Shown in pieces: positions 5,579 through 13,054 of a stretch of DNA of 13,941 bases. The DNA is from JAZFSZ01 sp036446455 (GTDB lineage Bacteria > Pseudomonadota > Gammaproteobacteria > Acidiferrobacterales > JAJDNE01), in NCBI GenBank assembly GCA_036446455.1, contig JAZFSZ010000073.1, positions 1 through 13,941 on the forward strand, given 5' to 3'. The notes below the pieces were generated by a model that had not been told where the DNA came from, made no database searches, and worked only from the letters and a program-made list of their open reading frames with translations. Position numbers and translations under genes: made by a program. The stretch's first letter is position 1. The number at the start of each line of letters is the position of its first letter.

Positions 5579-7822
5579 ATGGACGACAAGACCAAAGAGC
5601 CGACGCGCTTGTCAATATCCGGAATGAGCTGCGCTGCTTGTGTGGCAACGGTAGAAGACGCGCTAAAAAATACACCGGGGGTTGCAGAATCCAGTGTGAA
5701 TTTTGCCGAGCATACCGCCACGGTTTCGGGCGAGGTCGCGGTGGAGAATCTGATTCAGGCGGTAAAGGACTCGGGGTATGGCGCCGCCGAACTGCGCGGA
5801 GCCGAGGACGAGCAGGAGAAAGAAGCCGCTGAATTTGCCCATTACCGCAAGTTACTAAAACAAGCCGGCGTTGCCGGGCTGATTGGCGCACCGCTGTTTT
5901 TGGCTGGTGTACTTGGCTATATGCCGGGGATGGAATCTGCCGGCGAGCGCCTGTTCTGGCTTGCCATTGGTGCTGCGACGCTGTTTGTGCTGTTCTATTC
6001 GGGCCGTCATTTCTACACCGGGGCCTGGAAAGCATTTCGTAATCACAACGCCAACATGGATACACTGATTGCGTTGGGCACAGGCACGGCATGGTTTTAT
6101 TCCATGCTGATCACCATCTTTCCGGACATCGTTCCCAGTCTTGCTCGTCATGCCTATTTTGAGGCCGCCGCCATTATTATTGCCTTGATCAATTTCGGTT
6201 CCGCCATGGAAATGCGCGCGCGTGGCAAGACCTCCGAGGCCATCAGAAGGCTCATCGGGCTGCAGCCCAAAACGGCGCGTGTTATCCGGGATGGCAGGGA
6301 GATGGATGTGCCAATCTCCGAAGTGGGGCTGGAGGAGACCCTGAGGGTTCGCCCCGGCGAGAAGATTCCGGTTGATGGCCGCATTATTGAGGGCCATTCC
6401 TCAGTTGATGAGTCGATGCTGACCGGTGAACCCTTGCCGGTAGAAAAACATAAAGACGATGAAGTGGTGGGCGGCACCATCAACAAGTCCGGCACCTTCC
6501 TGTTTCAGGCAACTCGCATCGGCAAAGACACCGCCCTGGCGCGCATTATCGAAATGGTGCGTCAGGCACAAAATACCAAACCGGCCATCGGCCGCCTGGC
6601 AGATCGTATCTCCGCTGTTTTTGTTCCCTCGGTTCTTATTATTGCCGTAATTACTTTTGTCGCCTGGGGTAACTTTGGGCCGGAGCCGCAACTGAGTTAT
6701 ATGCTGGTCACTACCATGACGGTACTGATTATTGCCTGTCCCTGTGCGTTGGGCCTGGCGACGCCTATTTCGGTCATGGTGGGTGTGGGCAAGGCTGCTG
6801 AATTTGGTGTATTGATTCGAAACGGTGAAGCGTTGCAGACTGCCGGGCGTCTCACCACTGTGGTGCTGGATAAAACCGGCACCATTACCGAGGGTCATCC
6901 CACGGTTACTTCCTTGCTACCCACACCGCAATATGAAGAAACAGAGTTGCTGCAGTTAGCGGCAAGTATTGAAACCGGTTCAGAACATCCATTGGCAGAA
7001 GCAATCGTGGAGGCCGCCAAGGAACGCAAACTGTCGCTGCACGATGTTACCGATTTTGACGCCGTGGCCGGTCACGGTGTGACTGCTCGTGTGGACGGCA
7101 AGTTGGTCGCGTTTGGGAATGAGAAACTGATGCAGCGCGAAGGCGTGTCGCTGGGTGCGCTCACTGAAAAAGCACTCGCTTTGGCGTCGCAGGCGCAAAC
7201 GCCAATGTACCTGGCCGTCGATGGGCAGGTCGCCGGCATCGTCGCGGTCGCTGATCCCATCAAAGAGGATTCACGTACTGCAATAGCGCGTTTGCATGCG
7301 TTGGGCATCAAAGTGGCGATGGTAACGGGTGACAATCGCGCCACGGCAGAGGCGGTGGCAAAACAGGTCGGTGTGGATGAAGTGATGGCCGAGGTATTGC
7401 CGCAGGATAAGGTAACCAAAGTCACGGAACTACAGGAGCGCGGTGAAGTGGTGGGCATGGTGGGCGACGGTATAAACGATGCCCCGGCACTCGCCGGTGC
7501 CAATGTCGGATTCGCCATTGGTACGGGAACCGATGTGGCCATCGAAAGCGCCGATATCACCTTGATGCGGGGCTCATTGCATGGCGTGCCTGATGCCATC
7601 GCCATTTCCAATGCGACAGTACGCAATATTAAACAGAATTTGTTTGGCGCCTTTATTTACAATGTGCTGGGCATACCGGTGGCAGCCGGTATTCTATTCT
7701 CGGCGTTTGGAATATTATTAAATCCAATTATCGCCGGTGCTGCCATGGCCATGTCATCCGTCACTGTCGTGAGCAATGCCAATCGACTGCGCTCCTACCA
7801 ACCCAAGGGGAAATCAGGTTGA
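5579..7822 (+). CDS. copA: Cu(I)-exporting P1B-type ATPase CopA
   Basis: A 747-residue protein. One N-terminal HMA domain carries G-M-S-C18-A-A-C21. The actuator domain has the TGE loop (282-284). The membrane metal site is C387-P-C389. The phosphorylation site is D431-KTGT. The P1B-specific SEHP is at 468-471, the hinge GDGIND at 629-634. The last helices contain YN (694-695) and MSS (725-727). CPC with YN and MSS is the P1B-1 signature for Cu(I)/Ag(I). It pumps copper out of the cytosol, fed by CopZ. A single HMA domain gives the short-to-normal CopA length. The ATG has no strong ribosome site and lies eight bases after copZ, so translational coupling is likely. The following cupredoxin gene overlaps its stop. 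Confidence 0.95.
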   Translation: MDDKTKEPTRLSISGMSCAACVATVEDALKNTPGVAESSVNFAEHTATVSGEVAVENLIQAVKDSGYGAAELRGAEDEQEKEAAEFAHYRKLLKQAGVAGLIGAPLFLAGVLGYMPGMESAGERLFWLAIGAATLFVLFYSGRHFYTGAWKAFRNHNANMDTLIALGTGTAWFYSMLITIFPDIVPSLARHAYFEAAAIIIALINFGSAMEMRARGKTSEAIRRLIGLQPKTARVIRDGREMDVPISEVGLEETLRVRPGEKIPVDGRIIEGHSSVDESMLTGEPLPVEKHKDDEVVGGTINKSGTFLFQATRIGKDTALARIIEMVRQAQNTKPAIGRLADRISAVFVPSVLIIAVITFVAWGNFGPEPQLSYMLVTTMTVLIIACPCALGLATPISVMVGVGKAAEFGVLIRNGEALQTAGRLTTVVLDKTGTITEGHPTVTSLLPTPQYEETELLQLAASIETGSEHPLAEAIVEAAKERKLSLHDVTDFDAVAGHGVTARVDGKLVAFGNEKLMQREGVSLGALTEKALALASQAQTPMYLAVDGQVAGIVAVADPIKEDSRTAIARLHALGIKVAMVTGDNRATAEAVAKQVGVDEVMAEVLPQDKVTKVTELQERGEVVGMVGDGINDAPALAGANVGFAIGTGTDVAIESADITLMRGSLHGVPDAIAISNATVRNIKQNLFGAFIYNVLGIPVAAGILFSAFGILLNPIIAGAAMAMSSVTVVSNANRLRSYQPKGKSG

Positions 7823-8190
7823 ATCTGGTCATCGTCAATTCAGCCGGCCTGTTTGCCATTGGGCTGATCATCTGGTGGTTCTGGTTATCGAAACCCAGAG
7901 CCCGTGCTGAAACGGGTGCCAGGCCGATAGATATTATTGTCGACCAGGGAGTCTATACCCCATCGCGCATCGAGGTGCCGGTGGGGCGCCCCATTATATT
8001 GCGCTTCCTGCGCAAAGACGCGAGTCCTTGCGCAGAGAAAGTATTATTTGATGATTTTGGTATTGCGGTAGACCTGCCAGTGAATGAGCCGACAGATGTG
8101 GTAATCATTCCAAAAGAAGCGGGTGAATTCGAGTTTACGTGCCAGATGCAGATGTATCGCGGGCAACTGATTGCCATAGCGAATCGTTAG
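7819..8190 (+). CDS. Membrane-anchored cupredoxin-like copper-binding protein
   Basis: A 123-residue protein with one N-terminal membrane helix (about 5-23, IIWWFW). A cupredoxin-fold domain follows (about 35-121: IIVDQGVYTPSRIEVPVGRP ... AGEFEFTCQMQMYRG). C71 and the C108-x-M110-x-M112 motif are the likely metal ligands. The protein contains no histidine at all, so a classical blue-copper site is impossible, and Cu(I) binding by Cys/Met is more plausible. The start is TTG overlapping the copA stop as TTGA, with AAGGGG at 7804-7809 as ribosome site; this coupling ties it to copper export. It probably receives or buffers Cu(I) on the periplasmic side of the CopA pump. Start codon and topology are inferred. 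Confidence 0.78.
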   Translation: MNLVIVNSAGLFAIGLIIWWFWLSKPRARAETGARPIDIIVDQGVYTPSRIEVPVGRPIILRFLRKDASPCAEKVLFDDFGIAVDLPVNEPTDVVIIPKEAGEFEFTCQMQMYRGQLIAIANR

Positions 8191-8196
8191 CAGGCA

Positions 8197-8943
8197 TCAA
8201 GCGCGTGCCACGTCGAGATATTCTGCTTCGTTTAATTGGTCGCCGGAGAGATATTGCAGGTGGCTGATATCGCGTACCAGAACGCCGCCGCGCGGCGAAT
8301 CGATAATTTCCTCTCGACGCAGTTCTGCCATGATACGGCTCACGGTTTCGACTGTGAGGCCCAACATCTCTCCTATCTCTTGTCGTGAAAGGGGTAACGG
8401 TATCAGGATGTCATTACTGGCCTCTACCGGCAGCAGGGACAGAATAAAGGAAGCGACCTTTTCGGCTGCGGTTTTTAGACCCAGGTTGCAGATCATAGCC
8501 TGGGATTTACTTAATTCCTGATTTAACTGACCGATGACATCCAGTGCCGTGGTCGGGTTTACCTCTAGTACGTGCCTCATGTCCTTGTGTTCAATGCTGC
8601 ATGTGTTTACCAGTGTGAGTGCTACCGCAGTCACCGGGTAGGCGCCACTACTGGTATTACAGAAGCCGATTAGCTGACCGGCACCACGTGGGCACATCAG
8701 CTGCTCGCGACCATCGGGCAGGCTTTTGCTCAAACGCACCATGCCTTCCTTGACAATATATAGATGCTTGCAAGGATCACCCTCGCGGAAGATAACATCA
8801 CGTTTGTTGTAGGTCTGTTTGCCGACGATTCCTTTTATATCGCAGACCTGGTCCGAAGAAAGTCCAGAGAACAGACGTGCTTCGCACAGGACGCAATCGT
8901 CTACGCGGCAAATGCAAGAGGGGTCGGTATCGTCGAATTTCAT
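8197..8943 (-). CDS. fnr: FNR-type oxygen-sensing transcription regulator (Crp/Fnr family)
   Basis: A 248-residue protein with a cyclic-nucleotide-binding-like domain (about 25-140) and a C-terminal helix-turn-helix. N-terminal cysteines C10, C12, C17 and C20 plus internal C115 (VNTCSIEH, aligning with E. coli FNR Cys122 in VCEIPF) are suitable ligands for an oxygen-labile 4Fe-4S cluster. The spacing C-x-C-x4-C-x2-C differs from E. coli FNR, and which three N-terminal cysteines bind is unknown. The recognition helix TVETVSRIM (197-205) carries the E-x-x-S-R residues that read TTGAT-N4-ATCAA, the motif found at 95-108. It is convergent with the cupredoxin gene, with only six bases between stops. 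Start ATG 8943 has a weak ribosome site. ANR- or DNR-like naming would be equally possible. Confidence 0.88.
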   Translation of the reverse strand: MKFDDTDPSCICRVDDCVLCEARLFSGLSSDQVCDIKGIVGKQTYNKRDVIFREGDPCKHLYIVKEGMVRLSKSLPDGREQLMCPRGAGQLIGFCNTSSGAYPVTAVALTLVNTCSIEHKDMRHVLEVNPTTALDVIGQLNQELSKSQAMICNLGLKTAAEKVASFILSLLPVEASNDILIPLPLSRQEIGEMLGLTVETVSRIMAELRREEIIDSPRGGVLVRDISHLQYLSGDQLNEAEYLDVARA

Positions 8944-9068
8944 AAACTTACGTCATACCTGTAAAGACTACTGTAAAGCCTATGCCACTTACGGCAATGT
9001 TGCCATTGAATATGTTGAAGAGGATATTACCATTTAAGTATGGCTGTAGGCTGAAATTCGGTCGCACT

Positions 9069-9533
9069 TTAGGACCAATAGGCACCGCCCGTCGCGACAA
9101 TAACCGTAATGATTCCCAATATCAGGTTCAACAGAACCAGTTGCCGTATCTGGTTCAATTGTTTGCCGGCCACGGGCCAGTCACCGGTCTCCACGGCGCG
9201 ATTAAGGCGTTGATAGGGAACAAAAAATAGGTGCAGGAAAATTGCAATCATGACCAGGCCAATGCCCTGCATGGCGTGAATATAGTGACTGATATTGGCA
9301 AAGCCGCCAAACGCCGACGGCGACAGGATCATCCAGTAACCCGTGGCCGGTAGCAGAATGATGGCTCCCCAGACCCAGGGAAAGAAGCGCCTGAAGGTAG
9401 CCGACCACAATGGCAGGCGTTGTGGTGGCTCCAGCGTCGCCACCGCGGCCGGCCGCAGCGCCATGTAGGCAAAAAACATCCCGCCTACCCAGATGATGAC
9501 GGCCAGCATGTGAATTGTTAGTGCAATACCCAT
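9069..9533 (-). CDS. CopD-family small integral membrane protein
   Basis: A 154-residue, four-helix membrane protein. Conserved elements are the N-terminal H-x-L/M-A-V-x-I-W-V-G-G-M (residues 8-19), FRRFFPWVWG, ATGYWM, HAMQGIG, LHLFFVPY and LNQIRQLVLLNLILG. It resembles the stand-alone CopD-like proteins related to the membrane part of copper-resistance protein CopD. Their function is poorly defined; copper uptake or heme binding through the intramembrane histidines has been proposed for relatives. I placed the start at ATG 9533 (AAGG about eight bases upstream). The frame extends 21 codons further, but those codons lie partly in an inverted-repeat element and encode no membrane or signal feature. 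It is upstream of fnr on the same strand with a 125-base gap. That gap contains a direct repeat CTTTACAG just before fnr. Confidence 0.8.
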   Translation of the reverse strand: MGIALTIHMLAVIIWVGGMFFAYMALRPAAVATLEPPQRLPLWSATFRRFFPWVWGAIILLPATGYWMILSPSAFGGFANISHYIHAMQGIGLVMIAIFLHLFFVPYQRLNRAVETGDWPVAGKQLNQIRQLVLLNLILGIITVIVATGGAYWS

Positions 9534-9559
9534 ATGATTTACCTTATATATATTATGTT

Positions 9560-9705
9560 TTGCCGCAGAGGCGCGGAGACGCAGAGAAAATATCAAGGGC
9601 GGTCTGCCAGACCGCCATAATAAAGGATTTTTACTTTTTATGGTCGGCTGCTAGCCGGCCCTATGATTTTTATGTTTTCTCTGCGTCTCCGCATCTCCAC
9701 AGCAG
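9560..9705. repeat. MITE-like inverted-repeat element, copy 1 (two-hairpin core)
   Basis: A 146-bp element with terminal inverted repeats of 31 bases (9560-9590 and 9675-9705, 25 of 31 matching). The inner 18 bases GCGGAGACGCAGAGAAAA match perfectly. The core contains two compact hairpins: GGCGGTCT-GCC-AGACCGCC (9598-9616) and GGTCGGCT-GCT-AGCCGGCC (9642-9660, one wobble pair), followed by CTATGATTTTT. Copy 2 at 10528-10670 has the same layout and orientation. The element separates the CopD-like gene from the rpe leader. It has no coding capacity, and no clear target-site duplication was seen. Confidence 0.85.
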
Positions 9706-9733
9706 GTTTGAGTAAATTATCATTAATATGTCC

Positions 9734-9802
9734 TTTGAAGGGCTGCAAACTTGGGCTTGATCAGGTAAATTCCGCCTTTCAAGTTCTTCGCGGATACCGC
9801 GA
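9734..9802 (+). promoter_or_regulatory. Possible structured leader before rpe
   Basis: TTTGAAGGGC (9734-9743) can pair with GCCTTTCAAG (9774-9783) as ten base pairs including two G-U pairs. A second perfect hairpin TCGCGG-ATA-CCGCGA lies at 9788-9802. The rpe ribosome site AAGGA follows at 9818-9822. No known riboswitch class was recognised and no promoter could be defended. Tentative. Confidence 0.3.
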
Positions 9803-9829
9803 TTTAACTGATACCCCAAGGACACGGCC

Positions 9830-10522
9830 ATGCCAGATTATCAAATTGCCCCGTCGATTCTATCCGCCGATTTTGCGCGCCTCGGTGACGAAGTAGATAA
9901 AGTGCTCGCCGCCGGTGCCGACATTGTCCACTTTGATGTAATGGACAACCACTATGTGCCTAATCTTACCATTGGCCCGCTGGTGTGTGAGGCGTTGCGC
10001 AAGCATGCCGTCGAAGCGCCCATCGATGTCCATCTTATGGTCAAACCCGTGGACCGCATTGTGCCGGACTTCGCCAAGGCCGGTGCTACCTATATTACGT
10101 TTCATCCCGAAGGCTCGGGGCATGTTGATCGCACCCTGCAGTTGATCCGGAACGAAGGCTGCAAGTCCGGACTGGTATTCAATCCGGCAACGTCGCTGGA
10201 CCATCTAAAATACGTCATCGACAAAGTAGACATGGTGTTACTGATGTCGGTCAACCCCGGCTTTGGCGGCCAGAGTTTTATCTCTAGCACGCTCGAAAAA
10301 CTGCGCGAAGTACGCCAGATCATCGATGCCTCCGGCCGTGATATTCGTCTCGAGGTCGATGGCGGTGTAAAGGTCGATAATATCCGCGAGATCGCCGAGG
10401 CCGGTGCCGATACCTTCGTCGCCGGTTCCGCCATCTTTGGTGCCGCCAGTGACAGCGATGCCAATCGTTATGACACGGTGATTGGTGCCATGCGCGACGA
10501 ACTGGCCAAGGCCGGTAAATAA
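9830..10522 (+). CDS. rpe: Ribulose-phosphate 3-epimerase
   Basis: A 230-residue (beta/alpha)8 protein of standard length. It interconverts ribulose 5-phosphate and xylulose 5-phosphate in the pentose-phosphate and Calvin pathways. Visible signatures are APSILSADF (7-15), H34-F-D36-V-M-D (metal ligands and catalytic D36), H68-L-M-V, MSVNPGFGGQ (139-148), E-V-D177-GG with the second catalytic aspartate, and the phosphate-binding GSAIFG (199-204). Ribosome site AAGGA is seven bases before the ATG. It is followed by repeat copy 2 and gph, the usual rpe-gph-trpE order. The two inverted-repeat elements on either side are in direct orientation. Confidence 0.96.
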   Translation: MPDYQIAPSILSADFARLGDEVDKVLAAGADIVHFDVMDNHYVPNLTIGPLVCEALRKHAVEAPIDVHLMVKPVDRIVPDFAKAGATYITFHPEGSGHVDRTLQLIRNEGCKSGLVFNPATSLDHLKYVIDKVDMVLLMSVNPGFGGQSFISSTLEKLREVRQIIDASGRDIRLEVDGGVKVDNIREIAEAGADTFVAGSAIFGAASDSDANRYDTVIGAMRDELAKAGK

Positions 10523-10527
10523 AGAAA

Positions 10528-10670
10528 TTGCCGCGGAGGCGCGGAGGCGCAGAGAAAATATTAAGGGCGGTCTGCCAGACCGCTAAAACAAGAAATACTT
10601 CATATTAAGGCCGGCTGGAAGCCGGCCCTATGATTTTTCTTTTCTCTGCGTCTTTGCGCCTCTGCGGCAA
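10528..10670. repeat. MITE-like inverted-repeat element, copy 2 (two-hairpin core)
   Basis: A 143-bp element between rpe and gph. The 31-base terminal inverted repeats are 10528-10558 and 10640-10670, 27 of 31 matching. Core hairpins are GGGCGGTCTGCCAGACCGC (10565-10583) and GGCCGGCT-GGA-AGCCGGCC (10609-10627, perfect 8-bp stem), then CTATGATTTTT as in copy 1. The right arm ends nine bases before the gph ATG, and its last As run into AAAGGG, which serves as the gph ribosome site. It begins five bases after the rpe stop. As RNA the whole element would fold into one long stem with two side hairpins. Confidence 0.88.
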
Positions 10671-10679
10671 AGGGTTTTT

Positions 10680-11396
10680 ATGTCTGAAACTGTTACTAAT
10701 AATTCTACTTTCTCGCTGCCGCTGGCAGTAAAAATGGTAATGATCGATCTTGATGGCACCTTGATCGACACTGCGCCGGATATTGCCGCCAGCGCCAACA
10801 AGATGCTGGAGCAGCTTGGCCTGCCGATCCATGATCCGGCATTGGTGGCTACCTGGATTGGTAATGGTGTCGGTCGCCTGGTCAAACGTGCGCTAATCGG
10901 GCAATTGGAAGGTGAGCCAGATGCGGCCCTGTTTGAGAAAGGCTACCCGATTTTCCTGGATGCTTACGCCAAGTGTGTTTCCAGAGACAGCCATCCTTAT
11001 GAGGGTGTGGTAGAGGGACTTGATGCGCTGAAACAGGCCGGATTTTCGCTGGCCTGTGTCACCAACAAGGCCGAGGCCTTTACAATGCCTTTACTGGAGG
11101 ACCTTGGCCTGGACAAGTATTTCGAGCTGGTGCTCAGCGGTGATGTCTTGCCGAAGAAAAAACCGGACCCGCTACCGCTGTTGCATGCCTGTGAGTTTTT
11201 CGGCATCAGCCCGGATCATGGCGTACTGGTGGGCGACTCCATTAATGATGTCCAGGCGGCCCGTGCTGCTGGAATGCCTGTTATTCTGGTTCCCTATGGG
11301 TATAATCGAGGCCAGGACGTGAACGAACTGGATCCGGATGCGATCATCGATTCACTGACTGATTTGTCACAACACTTGTCACTCTATACTGAATAA
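10680..11396 (+). CDS. gph: Phosphoglycolate phosphatase (HAD superfamily)
   Basis: A 238-residue protein. Motif I is D23-L-D25-GTLID (nucleophile and acid/base), motif II is VTNK (127-130), motif III is the lysine in KKKPDP (159-164), and motif IV is GDSINDVQAARAAGMP (185-200). It dephosphorylates 2-phosphoglycolate from oxygenase activity of RuBisCO or from DNA repair. The gene context (rpe upstream, trpE downstream) is the normal gammaproteobacterial one. The ribosome site AAAGGG (10669-10674) overlaps the end of repeat copy 2. The first ~18 residues precede the conserved core and are variable in the family; ATG 10680 is kept because of that ribosome site. Confidence 0.93.
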   Translation: MSETVTNNSTFSLPLAVKMVMIDLDGTLIDTAPDIAASANKMLEQLGLPIHDPALVATWIGNGVGRLVKRALIGQLEGEPDAALFEKGYPIFLDAYAKCVSRDSHPYEGVVEGLDALKQAGFSLACVTNKAEAFTMPLLEDLGLDKYFELVLSGDVLPKKKPDPLPLLHACEFFGISPDHGVLVGDSINDVQAARAAGMPVILVPYGYNRGQDVNELDPDAIIDSLTDLSQHLSLYTE

Positions 11397-11403
11397 AATC
11401 ATC

Positions 11404-11451
11404 ATGAGCATCGAGTCAACATTATGGGAAAGCAAAATCTGGCAATGGTAA
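11404..11451 (+). CDS. trpL: Putative Trp-rich leader peptide upstream of trpE
   Basis: A 15-codon frame MSIESTLWESKIWQW with tryptophans at 8, 13 and 15, ending TAA 53 bases before trpE. Three Trp codons in eight positions just before an anthranilate synthase gene is the pattern of transcription-attenuation leaders, where ribosome stalling on Trp codons senses tryptophan. I see no obvious ribosome site. I also find no clean terminator hairpin with T-run between 11452 and 11504, although GTTTGTTTATTTTCC is T-rich and the Trp codons could pair weakly with CCGG downstream. The peptide may be genuine with a degenerate attenuator, or act by another mechanism. Confidence 0.55.
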   Translation: MSIESTLWESKIWQW

Positions 11452-11504
11452 CGCCGGTCAATCGTTTGTTTATTTTCCGTTGATTCAAAAACTCATGGTG
11501 GCAT

Positions 11505-13016
11505 ATGACTCCTGATAAATCCGAACTGGCACGATCCGAATTCGATCAATACGCTAATCAGGGCTTTAACCGCATCCCGTTGATGCGTGAAGTGCTGGCG
11601 GATCTCGATACGCCACTCAGCGTCTACCTCAAACTTGCGCGTGACGACGATGGCAATCGTCGTTATTCCTACCTTTTCGAGTCCGTTCAGGGCAGTGAGA
11701 AATGGGGCCGGTATTCCATGATCGGCTTACCGTGTCGCACCGTATTGCGGGTAACCGGCAATGCGGTCAGCATTGAACGCGATGGTGTGCTGGTCGAGGA
11801 GACGGCAGAAGACGACCCGCTTGCCTTTATTGAGCAGTTTGCCAGTCGCTATTCGGTGCCGGAAATTGACGGTCTTCCTCGTTTTACCGGCGGGCTGGTA
11901 GGTTATTTTGGCTATGAAACCGTACGTTACATCGAGCCCAAACTGGGCGTGATGGAAAAACCCGATGCCGTCGGTGCGCCCGATATATTGCTGATGGTGT
12001 CGGACGAGGTGGTGGTATTCGATAATCTGCTGGGTAAGCTCTACGTGGTGGTTCACGTCAACCCGGAGATAGAGGACGCGTTCAACAAGGCCAATCATCG
12101 TCTCGATGAACTGGTGCAGCGATTGTCTTCGACGTTACCACAGGCCCGGTCAGGCAGTACTCACCGTAAAATCGAGGAGTCTGATTTTACTTCTGAATTT
12201 AATCAGCCCGAATTTAAATCAGCAGTCGAGCGTGCGCGTGAATACATCCGTGAAGGCGATATCATGCAAGTGGTGTTGTCGCAGCGATTGTCGATTCCTT
12301 TTACTGCCCCACCGCTGGATCTCTATCGCGCTCTCAGAACGCTTAATCCCTCTCCTTATATGTATTTTATCGAGCTGGGCGATTTTCAGGTTGTGGGCTC
12401 ATCACCGGAAATTCTCGTGCGACTGGAAGACGGCGAAGTCACAGTACGACCCATCGCCGGCACAAGGCGCCGCGGTCACAGCGAAGATGAAGACAAAGCG
12501 CTGGAAAAAGAGCTGCTGGCCGATCCCAAAGAGCTGGCCGAACATCTGATGTTGCTCGACCTGGGTCGCAACGATGCCGGCCGCGTGTCCGAGATCGGCA
12601 GCGTCAAGGTTACCGATAGTATGATCATTGAACGTTATTCCCACGTTATGCATATCGTTTCCAATGTTACTGGTAAATTGAAAAAGGGAATGGGCGCTAT
12701 CAACGTATTACGCGCCACCTTTCCTGCCGGCACTGTCAGTGGCGCCCCCAAGGTGCGGGCGATGGAAATTATTAATGAACTGGAGCCGACCAAACGCGGT
12801 GTTTATTCCGGTGCCGTAGGTTACATTTCCTGGTCTGGCAATATGGATACGGCCATTGCCATCCGAACGTCAGTGATCCATAACAAGCGATTGTACATTC
12901 AGGCGGGTGCCGGCATTGTGGCCGACTCCGTGCCAGAGCTGGAATGGAAAGAAACCATGAACAAGGCACGTGCAATATTTCGTGCGGCGAGTCTGGCGGC
13001 CGCCGGGTTGGACTAA
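11505..13016 (+). CDS. trpE: Anthranilate synthase component I
   Basis: A 503-residue enzyme that makes anthranilate from chorismate with TrpG as glutamine amidotransferase partner; first step of tryptophan synthesis. Evidence: N-terminal YNRIPL-like region (FNRIPL, 21-26), and LFESVQG with S60 in the tryptophan feedback pocket (LLES in E. coli). The chorismate-binding domain has VVLSQRLSIPF, PSPYMYFIELGDFQVVGSSP, PIAGTRRRG (about 316-324), LLDLGRNDAGRVS (about 352), ERYSHVMHIVSNVTG and FPAGTVSGAPKVRAMEI (about 406). The sequence closely follows the Pseudomonas-type TrpE. ATG 11505 is preceded by TGGTGG, a moderate ribosome site. trpG should follow directly but is pushed about 500 bases away by an inverted-repeat element. 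Confidence 0.96.
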   Translation: MTPDKSELARSEFDQYANQGFNRIPLMREVLADLDTPLSVYLKLARDDDGNRRYSYLFESVQGSEKWGRYSMIGLPCRTVLRVTGNAVSIERDGVLVEETAEDDPLAFIEQFASRYSVPEIDGLPRFTGGLVGYFGYETVRYIEPKLGVMEKPDAVGAPDILLMVSDEVVVFDNLLGKLYVVVHVNPEIEDAFNKANHRLDELVQRLSSTLPQARSGSTHRKIEESDFTSEFNQPEFKSAVERAREYIREGDIMQVVLSQRLSIPFTAPPLDLYRALRTLNPSPYMYFIELGDFQVVGSSPEILVRLEDGEVTVRPIAGTRRRGHSEDEDKALEKELLADPKELAEHLMLLDLGRNDAGRVSEIGSVKVTDSMIIERYSHVMHIVSNVTGKLKKGMGAINVLRATFPAGTVSGAPKVRAMEIINELEPTKRGVYSGAVGYISWSGNMDTAIAIRTSVIHNKRLYIQAGAGIVADSVPELEWKETMNKARAIFRAASLAAAGLD

Positions 13017-13022
13017 TTTTTG

Positions 13023-13044
13023 GCGCAAAGGGTCGCTCTTGCGC
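13023..13044 (+). other. Hairpin just after trpE
   Basis: GCGCAA (13023-13028) and TTGCGC (13039-13044) form a 6-bp stem with a ten-base loop, seven bases after the trpE stop. There is no T-run, so it is not a typical terminator. It could protect the trpE mRNA 3' end or belong to the edge of the inserted element. Confidence 0.35.
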
Positions 13045-13054
13045 ATCCCTGCAC

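Noticed and set aside
9534..9596. Longer N-terminus of the CopD-like protein (21 extra codons)
   Set aside because: The extra codons run into the inverted-repeat element, and the family N-terminus fits ATG 9533, which has its own ribosome site.
9557..9709. GTTT flanking repeat copy 1 on both sides as a target-site duplication
   Set aside because: Four bases is short, the right copy is offset from the arm end, and copies 2 and 3 show nothing similar.
9764..9778. TTGATCAGGTAAAT before rpe as an FNR box
   Set aside because: Only the first half-site fits; the second half lacks ATCAA.
9560..10670. The repeated hairpins as a CRISPR array
   Set aside because: Only two copies nearly 1 kb apart with a gene between, no regular spacers and no cas genes.
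13023..13044. Stem after trpE as a rho-independent terminator
   Set aside because: Six base pairs, ten-base loop and no T-run; trpG downstream is expected to be co-transcribed.
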